The position numbers were made by a program, and so were the translations under genes. The notes beneath the pieces were generated by a model. That model had not been told where the DNA came from. It saw only the letters and a program-made list of their open reading frames with translations, and did not search any database. Below, piece after piece: positions 37,682-46,487 of a stretch of 64,000 nt of DNA. The number at the start of each line of letters is the position of its first letter. Position 1 is the first letter of the stretch. The DNA is taken from NCBI RefSeq assembly GCF_900637395.1, contig NZ_LR134372.1, positions 1,607,551 to 1,671,550 of the forward strand, written 5' to 3'. Origin of the DNA: Campylobacter upsaliensis. GTDB taxonomy: Bacteria; Campylobacterota; Campylobacteria; Campylobacterales; Campylobacteraceae.

Positions 37682-39655
37682 ATGCACACTTCAAAAAATT
37701 TACGCGAACTGACCTTTCGAGGCTTGATTTTAGGGAGTATTTTAACTCTCATCTTTACCGCTTCTAATGTTTATTTGGGGCTTAAAGTGGGGCTGACCTT
37801 TTCCTCCTCTATCCCTGCTGTTGTCATTTCTATGGCGGTTTTAAGTTTATTTAAAAATTCAAGCATTTTAGAAAATAATATGGTGCAAACAGAAGCTTCC
37901 GCCGCTGGAACGCTTTCAGCGGTCATTTTTGTCATACCGGGGCTTTTTATGTGTGGGTATTGGAGTGAATTTCCTCTATGGCAAACCTTTATGATTTGTC
38001 TTTGTGGTGGGGTGCTTGGAGTGCTTTTTACCATACCCTTAAGGCGTGTTATGGTAGTGGAGAGTAAATTAGCCTATCCAGAGGGTAGGGCGGCGGCTGA
38101 AATTTTAAAGGTGGCAAATAAAGACCAAAGCGATAAAAAGGGCAAAGAGGGCGTGAAAGAAATCGCCTTTGGCTCTTTCATCGCTGCTATAATGAGTCTT
38201 TTTAGCAGTGGCTTTAAAATCATAGCGAGTGAAAGCTCCTTAGCTTTTATTTGGAATAAAATGGCTTTTGGCTTTTCTATGGGCTATTCTTTAGCGCTTT
38301 TAGGCGCTGGCTATCTTGTGGGACTTACAGGGGCAATCGCTCTTTTTGTGGGAATGTTTTTAGCGTGGGGCGTTTTTACGCCTTATCTTTCAAGCTTTGA
38401 ATTTAGCAATACAAGCGAGGCGGTAAGTTTAGCAGGGAGTGTATGGAAAGATAAGGTAAGGCTTATTGGCACGGGTGCCATAGCCATAGCGGCACTTTGG
38501 ACTCTTTTTGAGCTTTTAAAGCCTGTGCTTGAGGGTATGAAAGAGTTAATTAAACACGCTAAACTTAACCCGGAGCTAAGCAAACAAGACCTTTCATTTA
38601 AAAGCATTGTGCTTTTATTTTTCATCACGCTTTTAGGGCTTTTTGTGACTTTTTATAGCTTTGTGAGTGAGGCGAATTTAAGCTCTTTTTATACCTTGCT
38701 TTTTAGCGTAGGTGGGACGATTTTAGCGATTTTAATCGGCTTTTTTGTCGCGGCGGCTTGTGGTTATATGGCGGGACTTGTAGGTTCTTCTTCAAGCCCT
38801 ATTTCAGGGATAGGCTTAATCGCTATCATCACTTCTTCTTTAGTGATTTTACTTGTAGGAGCAGATATTTTTAAGGGCGAGGCACTTTCTAAATTTGCTA
38901 TCGCTTTAGCCATTTTTATCACAAGCGTGATTTTAGCCACAGCAGCGATTTCAAATGATAATTTACAAGATTTAAAAACAGGACATTTAGTCGGTGCGAC
39001 TCCTTGGAAACAGCAAGTTTCTTTGCTAATAGGCTGTGTTTTTGGGAGTTTAGCTATCACGCCTGTTTTAAATTTACTTTATCAAGCTTATGGTTTTGTC
39101 GGAGCTATGCCTAGAGAGGGTATGGATACAAGCACCGCCCTAGCCGCCCCTCAAGCTAATCTTATGAGTACCATAGCGCAAGGTATTTTTCATCAAAATA
39201 TAGAGTGGAAATACATAGCCTTTGGAATTTGCGTAGGCATTTTTGTCATCATCATCGATAAATTTTTAAGAAAAAGCGATAAAATGCTCCCGCCTTTAGC
39301 CGTAGGTATAGGCATTTACCTCCCACCTTCTGTAAATATCCCTTTAGTTATAGGAGGGGTTTTAAAATATTTCATTATGAAAAAAGTTGCTAAAAAATAC
39401 GCCAAAAATTCACACAAAGATGAAAAACTCGCTAAAAGCGAACAAAGAGGGACACTATTTGCCTCGGGGCTTATCGTGGGGGAAAGCATTTGTGGCGTGA
39501 TAATCGCTGGGATTACCGCTTTTTCTTTAAGTAGGGGTGGGAGTGAAAGTCCGCTTGAACTTGGACTTAGCGTGCATAATAATGAGCTTTTAGCCCTTAT
39601 CTTCTTCATAGGAGCGGTATTATTTTTCATCAAAAGAATTTTAAGAAAAGATTAA
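37682..39655 (+). CDS. OPT-family oligopeptide transporter
   Basis: 657 residues, about 15 hydrophobic segments. The N-terminal NLRELTFRGLILGSILTLIF and the SNVYLGLKVGLTFSSSIPA segment are typical of the prokaryotic OPT family, as are EGRAAAEIL and SNDNLQDLKTGHLVGATPWKQQ. It is proposed to move small peptides or metal complexes, proton-coupled. It neighbours uppP as in C. jejuni (Cj0204/Cj0205 by memory). It is followed by the repeat cluster. Confidence 0.9.
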   Translation: MHTSKNLRELTFRGLILGSILTLIFTASNVYLGLKVGLTFSSSIPAVVISMAVLSLFKNSSILENNMVQTEASAAGTLSAVIFVIPGLFMCGYWSEFPLWQTFMICLCGGVLGVLFTIPLRRVMVVESKLAYPEGRAAAEILKVANKDQSDKKGKEGVKEIAFGSFIAAIMSLFSSGFKIIASESSLAFIWNKMAFGFSMGYSLALLGAGYLVGLTGAIALFVGMFLAWGVFTPYLSSFEFSNTSEAVSLAGSVWKDKVRLIGTGAIAIAALWTLFELLKPVLEGMKELIKHAKLNPELSKQDLSFKSIVLLFFITLLGLFVTFYSFVSEANLSSFYTLLFSVGGTILAILIGFFVAAACGYMAGLVGSSSSPISGIGLIAIITSSLVILLVGADIFKGEALSKFAIALAIFITSVILATAAISNDNLQDLKTGHLVGATPWKQQVSLLIGCVFGSLAITPVLNLLYQAYGFVGAMPREGMDTSTALAAPQANLMSTIAQGIFHQNIEWKYIAFGICVGIFVIIIDKFLRKSDKMLPPLAVGIGIYLPPSVNIPLVIGGVLKYFIMKKVAKKYAKNSHKDEKLAKSEQRGTLFASGLIVGESICGVIIAGITAFSLSRGGSESPLELGLSVHNNELLALIFFIGAVLFFIKRILRKD

Positions 39656-39702
39656 TATTGCAACCCACTCAAAGAGCGGGTTAGCAATAAATTGAAGGCA
39701 GT

Positions 39703-39738
39703 CAAGCCTAGTATTACAAGACTAGCGAACTAGGCTTG
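39703..39738. repeat. Inverted repeat with ten-base arms
   Basis: CAAGCCTAGT (39703-39712) and ACTAGGCTTG (39729-39738) are perfect reverse complements around a 16-base loop, 48 bases after the OPT gene. It may act as its terminator or be part of the repeat cluster that follows. A smaller hairpin (AACCC...GGGTT) lies just before it at about 39662-39682. Confidence 0.55.
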
Positions 39739-39759
39739 TAAAGCTGGGCTTTAAATCCT

Positions 39760-39794
39760 CGTCATTACGAGCCGCTAAAAGCGGCGTGGTAATT
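39760..39794. repeat. Long direct repeat, copy 1 (CGTCATTACGAG element)
   Basis: A 35-base block starting CGTCATTACGAGCCGC is identical to 40300-40334. Inside it GCCGC-TAAAA-GCGGC forms a small stem. The two copies bracket the GIY-YIG nuclease gene. Confidence 0.85.
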
Positions 39795-39815
39795 CCCTTT
39801 TTACCTTAAGGTTTA

Positions 39816-39849
39816 GATTGCTTCAAGTCTAAAGCCTTTCGCAATGACG
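39816..39849 (-). repeat. Related palindromic element, inverted copy
   Basis: GATTGCTTC ... CGCAATGACG is the reverse complement, with an insertion, of the block at 39880-39904. The two could pair into a long hairpin. CGTCATTGCGAG-type repeats of this kind occur scattered in many bacterial genomes. Confidence 0.65.
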
Positions 39850-39879
39850 GAGGCGGAGAGTTACTTCACGCTACAATTT

Positions 39880-39904
39880 CGTCATTGCGAGGCACGAAGC
39901 AATC
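39880..39904 (+). repeat. Related palindromic element, forward copy
   Basis: CGTCATTGCGAGGCACGAAG followed by CAATC. It shares the CGTCATT-CGAG core with the 35-base direct repeats and is the inverse of 39816-39849 and 40211-40241. It ends about 20 bases before the GIY-YIG stop codon. Confidence 0.7.
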
Positions 39905-39924
39905 AAACAAAATCTTCACTCAAA

Positions 39925-40188
39925 TTACGCCAAGACGCTTAAGATTAAAGCGATTTTCTTCGCACGGCTGCCACCTTTGAGTTGTTTTTCTCGCAAGATA
40001 GCTTCCTCCATCGTTTCAAAAAATTCAAAATAAGCCAAACGACTTACATTATATTTAACGGTAAAACCGCTAAAAGTTTTATTTTTGTGTTGGTAAATCC
40101 TGCTTTGCAAATCACTCGTTACGCCCACATAAAGCGTTCCGTTTGGTTTATTACATAGGATATAAACGCAAGGGCGTTTTGGCTTCAC
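39925..40188 (-). CDS. Small GIY-YIG nuclease-family protein
   Basis: About 87 residues. CVYILCNKPNGTLYVGVTSD carries the GIY-YIG pattern (here VYI...YVG), with Arg and His in SRIYQHK, a Glu in EAILREKQLKGGSR, and the usual KGGSRAKK ending of YhbQ/UPF0213-type proteins. I place the start at GTG 40186-40188 with AAGGA seven bases upstream. A longer frame up to 40287 would translate repeat DNA. It lies inside a cluster of palindromic repeats. The function of this family in bacteria is unsettled. Confidence 0.75.
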   Translation of the reverse strand: MKPKRPCVYILCNKPNGTLYVGVTSDLQSRIYQHKNKTFSGFTVKYNVSRLAYFEFFETMEEAILREKQLKGGSRAKKIALILSVLA

Positions 40189-40210
40189 TTCGCTTTCCTT
40201 TTTGTTTAGT

Positions 40211-40241
40211 TTGCTTCGGCTCTTTGAGCCTCGCAATGACG
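40211..40241 (-). repeat. Related palindromic element, inverted copy next to the nuclease start
   Basis: TTGCTTCGGCTCTTTGAGCC followed by TCGCAATGACG. GCCTCGCAATGACG (40228-40241) is the exact reverse complement of 39880-39893, so the nuclease gene is bracketed by an inverted pair as well as by the outer direct repeats. Confidence 0.65.
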
Positions 40242-40299
40242 CGGTGGGACCCTCACACGACTCGGCTGGGCGGTTATACTCCGCCACTCTTGATTAAGT

Positions 40300-40334
40300 C
40301 GTCATTACGAGCCGCTAAAAGCGGCGTGGTAATC
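40300..40334. repeat. Long direct repeat, copy 2 (CGTCATTACGAG element)
   Basis: Identical over 35 bases to 39760-39794, in the same orientation, 540 bases apart. It ends eight bases before the flgE stop codon. Confidence 0.85.
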
Positions 40335-40342
40335 CCCTAAAC

Positions 40343-42883
40343 CTACTGCTTAAGCTGTAAAAGCGTGTTTAGCATTTGGTCGCTCGTGCTTATGGTTTTT
40401 GAATTTGCTTGATAGCCTCTTTGCACTACGATGAGTTGGGTTAAGCTTCTACTTAAATCCACATTAGACATTTCAAGCGCTGAGGTTTTCATCTCGCCAC
40501 GACCGCCTGTTCCTGCCTCACCGACTACGATATTACCACTATTTCCCGTTATTTTAAAGAGATTGCCGCCGATTTCTTCAAGACCTGAATTATTTGCCAC
40601 ACTAGCCATAGCTATCTTAGCCACAGCAAAGGTTTTACCATTTGTAAATTCACCCAAAATATGCCCCTTGTCATCAACGCGTATAGCATCAGGTTTTAAA
40701 TTCCCTGAAGTGTAGCCATCTGTGGCTTGATTTGTGAGCGTTGAAGCCGAGCTTGAGCTTACAAGTCCGTCATTTGCACCGCTTGTTCCAAAGGAAAGCT
40801 TGATTTGCTGATTTGGCGCAGCACCGTTATTTGGACTAAAATTAAGCGTTTTAGGGCTGTAACTTGCTAGTGAGCCGTCATTATTAAAGCGAGCAGAGCC
40901 TACGACTATATTACTTGGACCATCGCCTGTTGTATTGATTTCAGCAGGTTCAGGCACACGGATTATCATTTGCCACTCGTTTCCGCCGTCTTGAGTGGTA
41001 GTTTGCTTGACAAATTGCACTTCTAAGGTATGCTTATTCCCTAAACTATCGAAAATTTCAAGTCCCGCTGAAAAAGCTGAAAGTTTGAGTTGCTCACTTT
41101 CTTTCTTTTGACTTCCTGCAGTTTGCACCCCGTCAAAAGCCTTAAAGATTTTAGTAAAGGCGTCATTTGTGCTAACTTTGCCAAGTGCGTCTGTGTAGGC
41201 TGTAACATTAAAGCTTAGGTCTTTTGCCGTTGTCGTTACTGTTTGATTTTGCAAGGCATTTGCTGGGATTGTGCTTTCTTGCTTTGCATTAGACACGGTA
41301 AAGCGTCCATCATCGCTTACAGTTATGGTTACTTTTTGATTGATGTCTTCTGCTGCAAAAGCACCGTTACCATTATAATCGACCCCATATCTTGCGTCTC
41401 TTTGCAAAAGCTCTCTTAAGTCTTCAGTCGTTCTAAACACACGCACATCGGTATTATAAAGACTTCCTCTTAAAGCGTCCCAGTAGTTCCCACTGGCTGG
41501 ATCCTGTGGCTTAGTATTTGGATCATTGTCATTATCCGTAAAAGCTGGTCCTCCGTCAGGATTATACATAGGAGGTATATTTTGCGGAGAGCTTGAGTAG
41601 GTGTATTTGTGTGCTGTGATGACGGCTGCATTTGTTGGACCTGTGGTTTGATTACCCGTTCCCCCTGTGGCTGTCCAAACGGAGCCGTTTGCATTAACTT
41701 TACCATTACCAAAAGTAAAGCTATTATTACCTCCGTTCCAAGTCGCATTCCATAACTCCCCTGCGGTGTTTTGTGCATTAACGATTAGATTAATATTTTT
41801 CATATTATCCGTTGTGCCGTTTTCATTTCTATTTGTAAATATTATCCCAGTGCCGCTAGCATTTTTACTCGCTACTATGCCTGTGCCTTCTCTACCTTCC
41901 CCAGGATTTGTGAAGGTATTAATGTAAACTATGGCTTGGTCTAAGCTTGTGATGTCGGCATTTTGTATCGCTACGCCGTTTAGAGTGATGTCAAGGCGTG
42001 TTTTTTGATTTTCACTTCCCCAAAATACAACATTGTTTTGGTTTGTTTTATTATTAGCATCAAAGCCTGTTCTATTAGTGCCATTGGTTGTAAATTTAGA
42101 ATCTGCAAAACTTATCCAAATCCCTTGCCCCTCACGCAAATTTAAGCCCTGACCGCTACCATTGAAAAGTGAAGCTGCATCCACGCCCTTTTCAGTAACT
42201 TCCATAGAATTTTTAGAAGTGGTGTAAAATTGAGTCGTGCCTGCGTCATTTTCATCTTTTGTTTCGCTTGTCTTTTTATTAAAGCCGTGAACGGAGTCAA
42301 GTGCGTAAAGTGGGCGTGCCGCATTGCCGATATTTAGACCACTATTTAAATTTGCCTTGATAGCCACTTCAGTCGATTTAGCCGCTGGTATGTGAAGACC
42401 CGGATCGATGAAGAGATTTTTAGGAGACCTTGAAGTATCGATACTTTGATCGCTCCAGTTAATGTTCCAGCCTTGCACGACAAAGCCTGCATTATTGACA
42501 AAATTACCCGCCGCATCGAGTTTAAAATCCCCATCTCTTGTAAGATAGCGAGTAAGCCCCCCGTCATCACTTACCATAAAAAAGCCGTCTCCATTAATCG
42601 CGACATCGGTGTTTTTATTTGTTGTTTGCACTGAGCCTTGAGAGTGAATTCTAGTCGTTGAATTGATACTTGTGCCAAGACCGATTTGGAGTGGATTTTG
42701 TCCGCCTAAATTTTCAGTAGGCACGGTGGCAATTTTCACAGTTTGAGAAAACATCGTGCCAAAGTCAGCTCTTGAGTATTTAAAACCTACGGTATTAACA
42801 TTTGAGATGTTATTACCCTCAACATCCATTGCGATTTGGTGTGCTTGCATACCGCTAACACCAGACCAAAGAGAACGCATCAT
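40343..42883 (-). CDS. flgE: Flagellar hook protein FlgE
   Basis: 846 residues, similar to the long hook proteins of Campylobacter (about 850). The N-terminal flagellar rod/hook domain has GNNISNVNTVGFKYSRADF, then the FlgE/F/G-like DVAINGDGFFMVS. The large central region is Asn/Thr-rich and probably surface-exposed, and the C-terminal hook domain ends LSRSLTQLIVVQRGYQANSK to LLQLKQ. It is preceded by a sigma-54 site, as expected for middle flagellar genes. It is two genes from ruvC in C. jejuni but separated from it here. Confidence 0.94.
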   Translation of the reverse strand: MMRSLWSGVSGMQAHQIAMDVEGNNISNVNTVGFKYSRADFGTMFSQTVKIATVPTENLGGQNPLQIGLGTSINSTTRIHSQGSVQTTNKNTDVAINGDGFFMVSDDGGLTRYLTRDGDFKLDAAGNFVNNAGFVVQGWNINWSDQSIDTSRSPKNLFIDPGLHIPAAKSTEVAIKANLNSGLNIGNAARPLYALDSVHGFNKKTSETKDENDAGTTQFYTTSKNSMEVTEKGVDAASLFNGSGQGLNLREGQGIWISFADSKFTTNGTNRTGFDANNKTNQNNVVFWGSENQKTRLDITLNGVAIQNADITSLDQAIVYINTFTNPGEGREGTGIVASKNASGTGIIFTNRNENGTTDNMKNINLIVNAQNTAGELWNATWNGGNNSFTFGNGKVNANGSVWTATGGTGNQTTGPTNAAVITAHKYTYSSSPQNIPPMYNPDGGPAFTDNDNDPNTKPQDPASGNYWDALRGSLYNTDVRVFRTTEDLRELLQRDARYGVDYNGNGAFAAEDINQKVTITVSDDGRFTVSNAKQESTIPANALQNQTVTTTAKDLSFNVTAYTDALGKVSTNDAFTKIFKAFDGVQTAGSQKKESEQLKLSAFSAGLEIFDSLGNKHTLEVQFVKQTTTQDGGNEWQMIIRVPEPAEINTTGDGPSNIVVGSARFNNDGSLASYSPKTLNFSPNNGAAPNQQIKLSFGTSGANDGLVSSSSASTLTNQATDGYTSGNLKPDAIRVDDKGHILGEFTNGKTFAVAKIAMASVANNSGLEEIGGNLFKITGNSGNIVVGEAGTGGRGEMKTSALEMSNVDLSRSLTQLIVVQRGYQANSKTISTSDQMLNTLLQLKQ

Positions 42884-42932
42884 AGTGAATCCTTTTTCAT
42901 AAAATCTTGCTTCAAAATTGCTAAAAGTTTAT

Positions 42933-42950
42933 AAGCAAGAAGTGTTCCAA
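42933..42950 (-). promoter_or_regulatory. Sigma-54 (RpoN) promoter of flgE
   Basis: The minus strand reads TTGGAACACTTCTTGCTT, matching the Campylobacter RpoN pattern (GGAAC-N5-TTGCT, with GG at -24 and GC at -12). It is about 50 bases before the flgE ATG. Such sites respond to the FlgSR two-component system in Campylobacter. Confidence 0.85.
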
Positions 42951-43109
42951 GTTTAATAGAAGATGAAGAAAGCTTACACAATCATTATTAAAATGTGTAA
43001 ATAAGATACACAATTTTAATTTAATCTCCTTTGATTTTCAAAAAGCTTAAAAAAAATTCAAAAATTATGTAAAAATTAAGAGTAAAATACACCAATTAAA
43101 AAAGGATCG

Positions 43110-44360
43110 ATGATGAAAAAAGCCGAGAAAAATACCTTAAAAAAGAATTTTTTTACCTTAACTTTACTTTCTTTTTGCGGTTCTATTATTTATGGTTTGC
43201 CTTATTTTAGAAAATATTATTATGATGATTATATGACGCTTTATCACTTAAATAACTTTGAAATGGGACTTTTAGGAAGTGCGTATGGTTTACTAGGGCT
43301 TTTTTCTTATGCTTTAGGCGGATATTTAGCAGATCGTTTTGCGGCTAAGAAATTATTAATTTTTTCCTTGATTGCCACAGGCTGTGGAGGACTGCTTCAT
43401 TTATATTTTACTTCTTTAAATTCTTTGCTTGTGATTTATGGAATTTGGGGGATTACTTCCTTACTGACTTTTTGGCCCTCTTTAATCAAAATCGTCCGCT
43501 CTCTAGCAAATTCTAAGGAGCAAGCTAGAGCTTATGGGATATTTGAGGGAGGAAGGGGCGTTGTGAGTGCTATACATCTAGCAATTGCGACAAGCATATT
43601 TGGCTATTTTCAATCTAAAGCTTTGGCGGCTCAAGGCATAGAAATGGTTATTGTGTTTTATTCTCTAGCACCTATTTTCAGTGCGATTTTATTATTTTTT
43701 TTATTAAAAGATGAGGTTAAAGAAGAAAGTGAAAAATTAAAAATGAAAGATTTGTTGACTTTATTGAAAAATCACGCACTTTGGCTCATCGTTTGTATCA
43801 CTTTTTGTACTTATTTTTTTAATATGAGTTTTTATTATTTCACACCTTTTGCAAGTAATATCATTGGCACTTCTGCTGTATTTGCGGCAATCTTAACGGT
43901 TTTAGCCTCCTATATCCGCCCAGTTTCATCGATAGTAGGAGGCTTTGTAGCAGATGGTTATGGAAAAGCTAAGGTAATGATGATAGGTTTCATCACTATG
44001 GGCATAGGAGTAGCATTTTTAATGCTAAGTGCGTCTTTAAGTGGATTTTTACAAATGGCGATTTTAACAAGTGCTTGTGTCGTTGTTTATGTGGCAATGT
44101 ATTCAAATTTTGGTATTTATTATTCTTTACTTAGCGAAGGAAAAATTCCTATGCACTTAACGGGAATAGCCATAGGTATCGTTTCTACTTTTGGATATTT
44201 GCCTGAAGTGTTTGCTCCACTTTTAGCAGGAGATTTACTCGACCGATATCCAGGGGTTAAGGGCTATCATTATTATTTTAGCATTATGATTGCGATGGCG
44301 ATTTTAGGCGTAATCTTTTGTGCGATGTGGATTAAGAAATTCAATAAAAAGGAGAAATGA
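43110..44360 (+). CDS. MFS transporter
   Basis: 416 residues, twelve hydrophobic segments. GGYLADRFAAKKLL is the MFS loop-2/3 signature (GxLaDrxGrkxxL), with a related copy VGGFVADGYGKAKVMM in the second half. The start is one of two adjacent ATGs. A TAAAAT-type box lies about 20 bases upstream. It overlaps the CocE-type hydrolase gene by four bases, so transport and hydrolysis of the same compound is a plausible inference; the substrate is unknown. Confidence 0.85.
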   Translation: MMKKAEKNTLKKNFFTLTLLSFCGSIIYGLPYFRKYYYDDYMTLYHLNNFEMGLLGSAYGLLGLFSYALGGYLADRFAAKKLLIFSLIATGCGGLLHLYFTSLNSLLVIYGIWGITSLLTFWPSLIKIVRSLANSKEQARAYGIFEGGRGVVSAIHLAIATSIFGYFQSKALAAQGIEMVIVFYSLAPIFSAILLFFLLKDEVKEESEKLKMKDLLTLLKNHALWLIVCITFCTYFFNMSFYYFTPFASNIIGTSAVFAAILTVLASYIRPVSSIVGGFVADGYGKAKVMMIGFITMGIGVAFLMLSASLSGFLQMAILTSACVVVYVAMYSNFGIYYSLLSEGKIPMHLTGIAIGIVSTFGYLPEVFAPLLAGDLLDRYPGVKGYHYYFSIMIAMAILGVIFCAMWIKKFNKKEK

Positions 44361-46372
44361 TGAAAAAAATTATAAAAGACTTTAAATTTCAAGTCAAAAC
44401 TATAGAAAATGAGTGGATTAGCTTAAGCGATGGAATTAGGCTTTCAGCACGCATTTGGCTTCCGCAAGGCGATGAGAAATTCCCAGCCATTTTAGAATAT
44501 ATCCCTTATAGAAAAAATGACGGAACAAGAACGAGAGATGAACCTATGCACGGCTATTTTGCGGGAAATGGCTATGCTGTTGTAAGAGTTGATATGAGAG
44601 GAAGTGGGGAGTCTGATGGACTTTTAAAAGATGAATATTTAAAACAAGAGCAAGATGACGCACTAGAAGTTATAGAGTGGATTGCGAAGCAAGAGTGGTG
44701 TAATGGAAAGGTCGGTATGATGGGTAAGTCGTGGGGAGGGTTTAATTCCCTACAAGTCGCAGCTAGAAGACCAAAACATTTAAAAGCCATTATAGTTGTG
44801 GGCTTTACTGATGATAGATTTAATGAAGATATTCATTATAAGGGCGGTTGTTTGCTTAATGATAATTTTTGGTGGGGAAACATTATGTTAGCCTATCAAG
44901 CACGCTTTGTCGATCCAAAAATCGATCCAAATGGCAGAGAAAAATGGCTCAATAGACTTGAAAATATGCCTTTATGGCCTACTTTATGGATGGAACATCC
45001 CTTAAAGGACGACTATTGGAAGCACGGCTCTGTCAGTGAGGACTATGCAGCGATAGAAGTGCCAGTTTTTGCACTAGATGGTTGGGCGGACTCTTACACA
45101 AATCCTGTTTTTACACTTATGCAAGGCTTAAAAGTGCCAAGAAAGGCTATTATCGGTCCTTGGGCGCATGTGTATCCGCACGATGGCTTTCCAAATCCTG
45201 CGATAAATTTTTTAGGAGAGGCTTTAAAATGGTGGGATAAATGGCTAAAAGATGTAGAAAATGATACTCTTGACTGCCCTATGATTCAAGCTTATATTGA
45301 AAAATCCTTAAAACCAAGTGCAAAAGTTAGCGAAGTGAAAGGGCGTTTTGTGGGACTTGAAAATTATCCAAGCAAGGATATTAATAACACAAATTATTTT
45401 TTAAATCCTTATCGCTTAAGCTCTAGTAAAAGTAAAGAATTTATCAAAATTAACACTCCACAAAATCACGGACTTTTAGCAGGCGAATGGATGGGAGCTG
45501 GAGTTCTAGGAGAAAGTCCAGCAGATCAGAGGCTTGATGATGGGTTAGCTGTCATTTTTGAAAGTGAAATCTTAGAAAATGATGTCGATGTTTTGGGCTA
45601 TCCTTTATTAAAGATAAGACTAAGTAGCGACAAAGAAAAAGCTATGCTTTTTGCCCAACTTAGTGAAGTAAGAGAAGACGGCTTCGTGCAAAGGGTGAGT
45701 TATGGAGTACTAAATCTAGCTCTCAATCAGGAAAAAAGCGAATTCAAACCTTTAACAAAAAATGAATTTGTGGAAAGGGAATTAAGACTTGATTGCTGTG
45801 GACATCGCTTTACTAAAGGCTCTAAATTAAGACTCTCCCTAGCAACGACTTTTTGGCCTATGTTTTGGCCTATGCCAGAAAATGCGACCTTAAATTTGGA
45901 TTTAAGTGCGTGTGAATTTGCTCTTCCTATTTTTAGCGGAAAAGATAGCAACAAGGTCGATTTTGATGCACAAAGTGCCGCCTTAACTTCCCTTACTATC
46001 CTTAAGGAAGGCAAGGTCGATAGGAGTGTAAGCTATGATATTTTAAGCGATACTTTTACCTACATAACAGACGGAGTTGGAGGAGTCTTTGGCGAGGGGG
46101 TTTATCGCTTTGACGAAATTGATGTTTTGGTCGAACACAACCTTAAAAGAGAATTAACCCTCCAAAACGAAGACCCACTCAGTGCAAAATATACCATTAC
46201 GCAAAAAATGAAAATCGGTAGAGAAAATTGTATGATGGATGCCGATATTATCTTAACGCAAACAAGCGATAAAGAGTATTTTTACATCAAAGGAGCAATG
46301 CAAGTTAAAGAAAATGATAAGCTTGTCTTTAACAAAAACTACAACCACAAAACTCCAAGAAAAAGTCTCTAA
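44357..46372 (+). CDS. CocE/NonD-family (peptidase S15) hydrolase
   Basis: 671 residues. The N-terminal alpha/beta-hydrolase domain has GKSWGG with nucleophile Ser125, DGWADSY with Asp245 and GPWAHVYP with His271, the catalytic triad of the X-Pro dipeptidyl-peptidase/cocaine-esterase family. The C-terminal half is the jelly-roll XPP C-domain (about 320-560) and then about 100 further residues rich in charged sequence. There is no signal peptide, so it is cytoplasmic. Coupled to the MFS gene by ATGA. Likely cleaves esters or amide bonds of an imported compound. Confidence 0.85.
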   Translation: MMKKIIKDFKFQVKTIENEWISLSDGIRLSARIWLPQGDEKFPAILEYIPYRKNDGTRTRDEPMHGYFAGNGYAVVRVDMRGSGESDGLLKDEYLKQEQDDALEVIEWIAKQEWCNGKVGMMGKSWGGFNSLQVAARRPKHLKAIIVVGFTDDRFNEDIHYKGGCLLNDNFWWGNIMLAYQARFVDPKIDPNGREKWLNRLENMPLWPTLWMEHPLKDDYWKHGSVSEDYAAIEVPVFALDGWADSYTNPVFTLMQGLKVPRKAIIGPWAHVYPHDGFPNPAINFLGEALKWWDKWLKDVENDTLDCPMIQAYIEKSLKPSAKVSEVKGRFVGLENYPSKDINNTNYFLNPYRLSSSKSKEFIKINTPQNHGLLAGEWMGAGVLGESPADQRLDDGLAVIFESEILENDVDVLGYPLLKIRLSSDKEKAMLFAQLSEVREDGFVQRVSYGVLNLALNQEKSEFKPLTKNEFVERELRLDCCGHRFTKGSKLRLSLATTFWPMFWPMPENATLNLDLSACEFALPIFSGKDSNKVDFDAQSAALTSLTILKEGKVDRSVSYDILSDTFTYITDGVGGVFGEGVYRFDEIDVLVEHNLKRELTLQNEDPLSAKYTITQKMKIGRENCMMDADIILTQTSDKEYFYIKGAMQVKENDKLVFNKNYNHKTPRKSL

Positions 46373-46375
46373 ATC

Positions 46376-46404
46376 AAGGCTAAATTTACAAAATTTAGCC
46401 TTTT
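46376..46404 (+). terminator. Rho-independent terminator after the MFS-CocE operon
   Basis: AAGGCTAAATTT (46376-46387) and AAATTTAGCCTT (46391-46402) form a perfect 12-base stem with an ACA loop, followed by TT. It starts four bases after the hydrolase stop. It is nearly symmetric but there is no gene on the other strand here. Confidence 0.85.
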
Positions 46405-46487
46405 AAACTCACCCAAGTGCTCACTATAAGTAAATTTTTAAACATTTTTAGCTAAATTTGGCTTTTGATTTATGAAGGTATAACAAA

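Noticed and set aside
39760..40334. CRISPR array
   Set aside because: Only two identical copies 540 bases apart with a gene between; there are no regular spacers and no cas genes anywhere in the window.
41470..41778. ORFs inside flgE on either strand (60-102 residues)
   Set aside because: They are alternative frames of the Asn/Thr-rich hook region with no RBS and no recognisable content.
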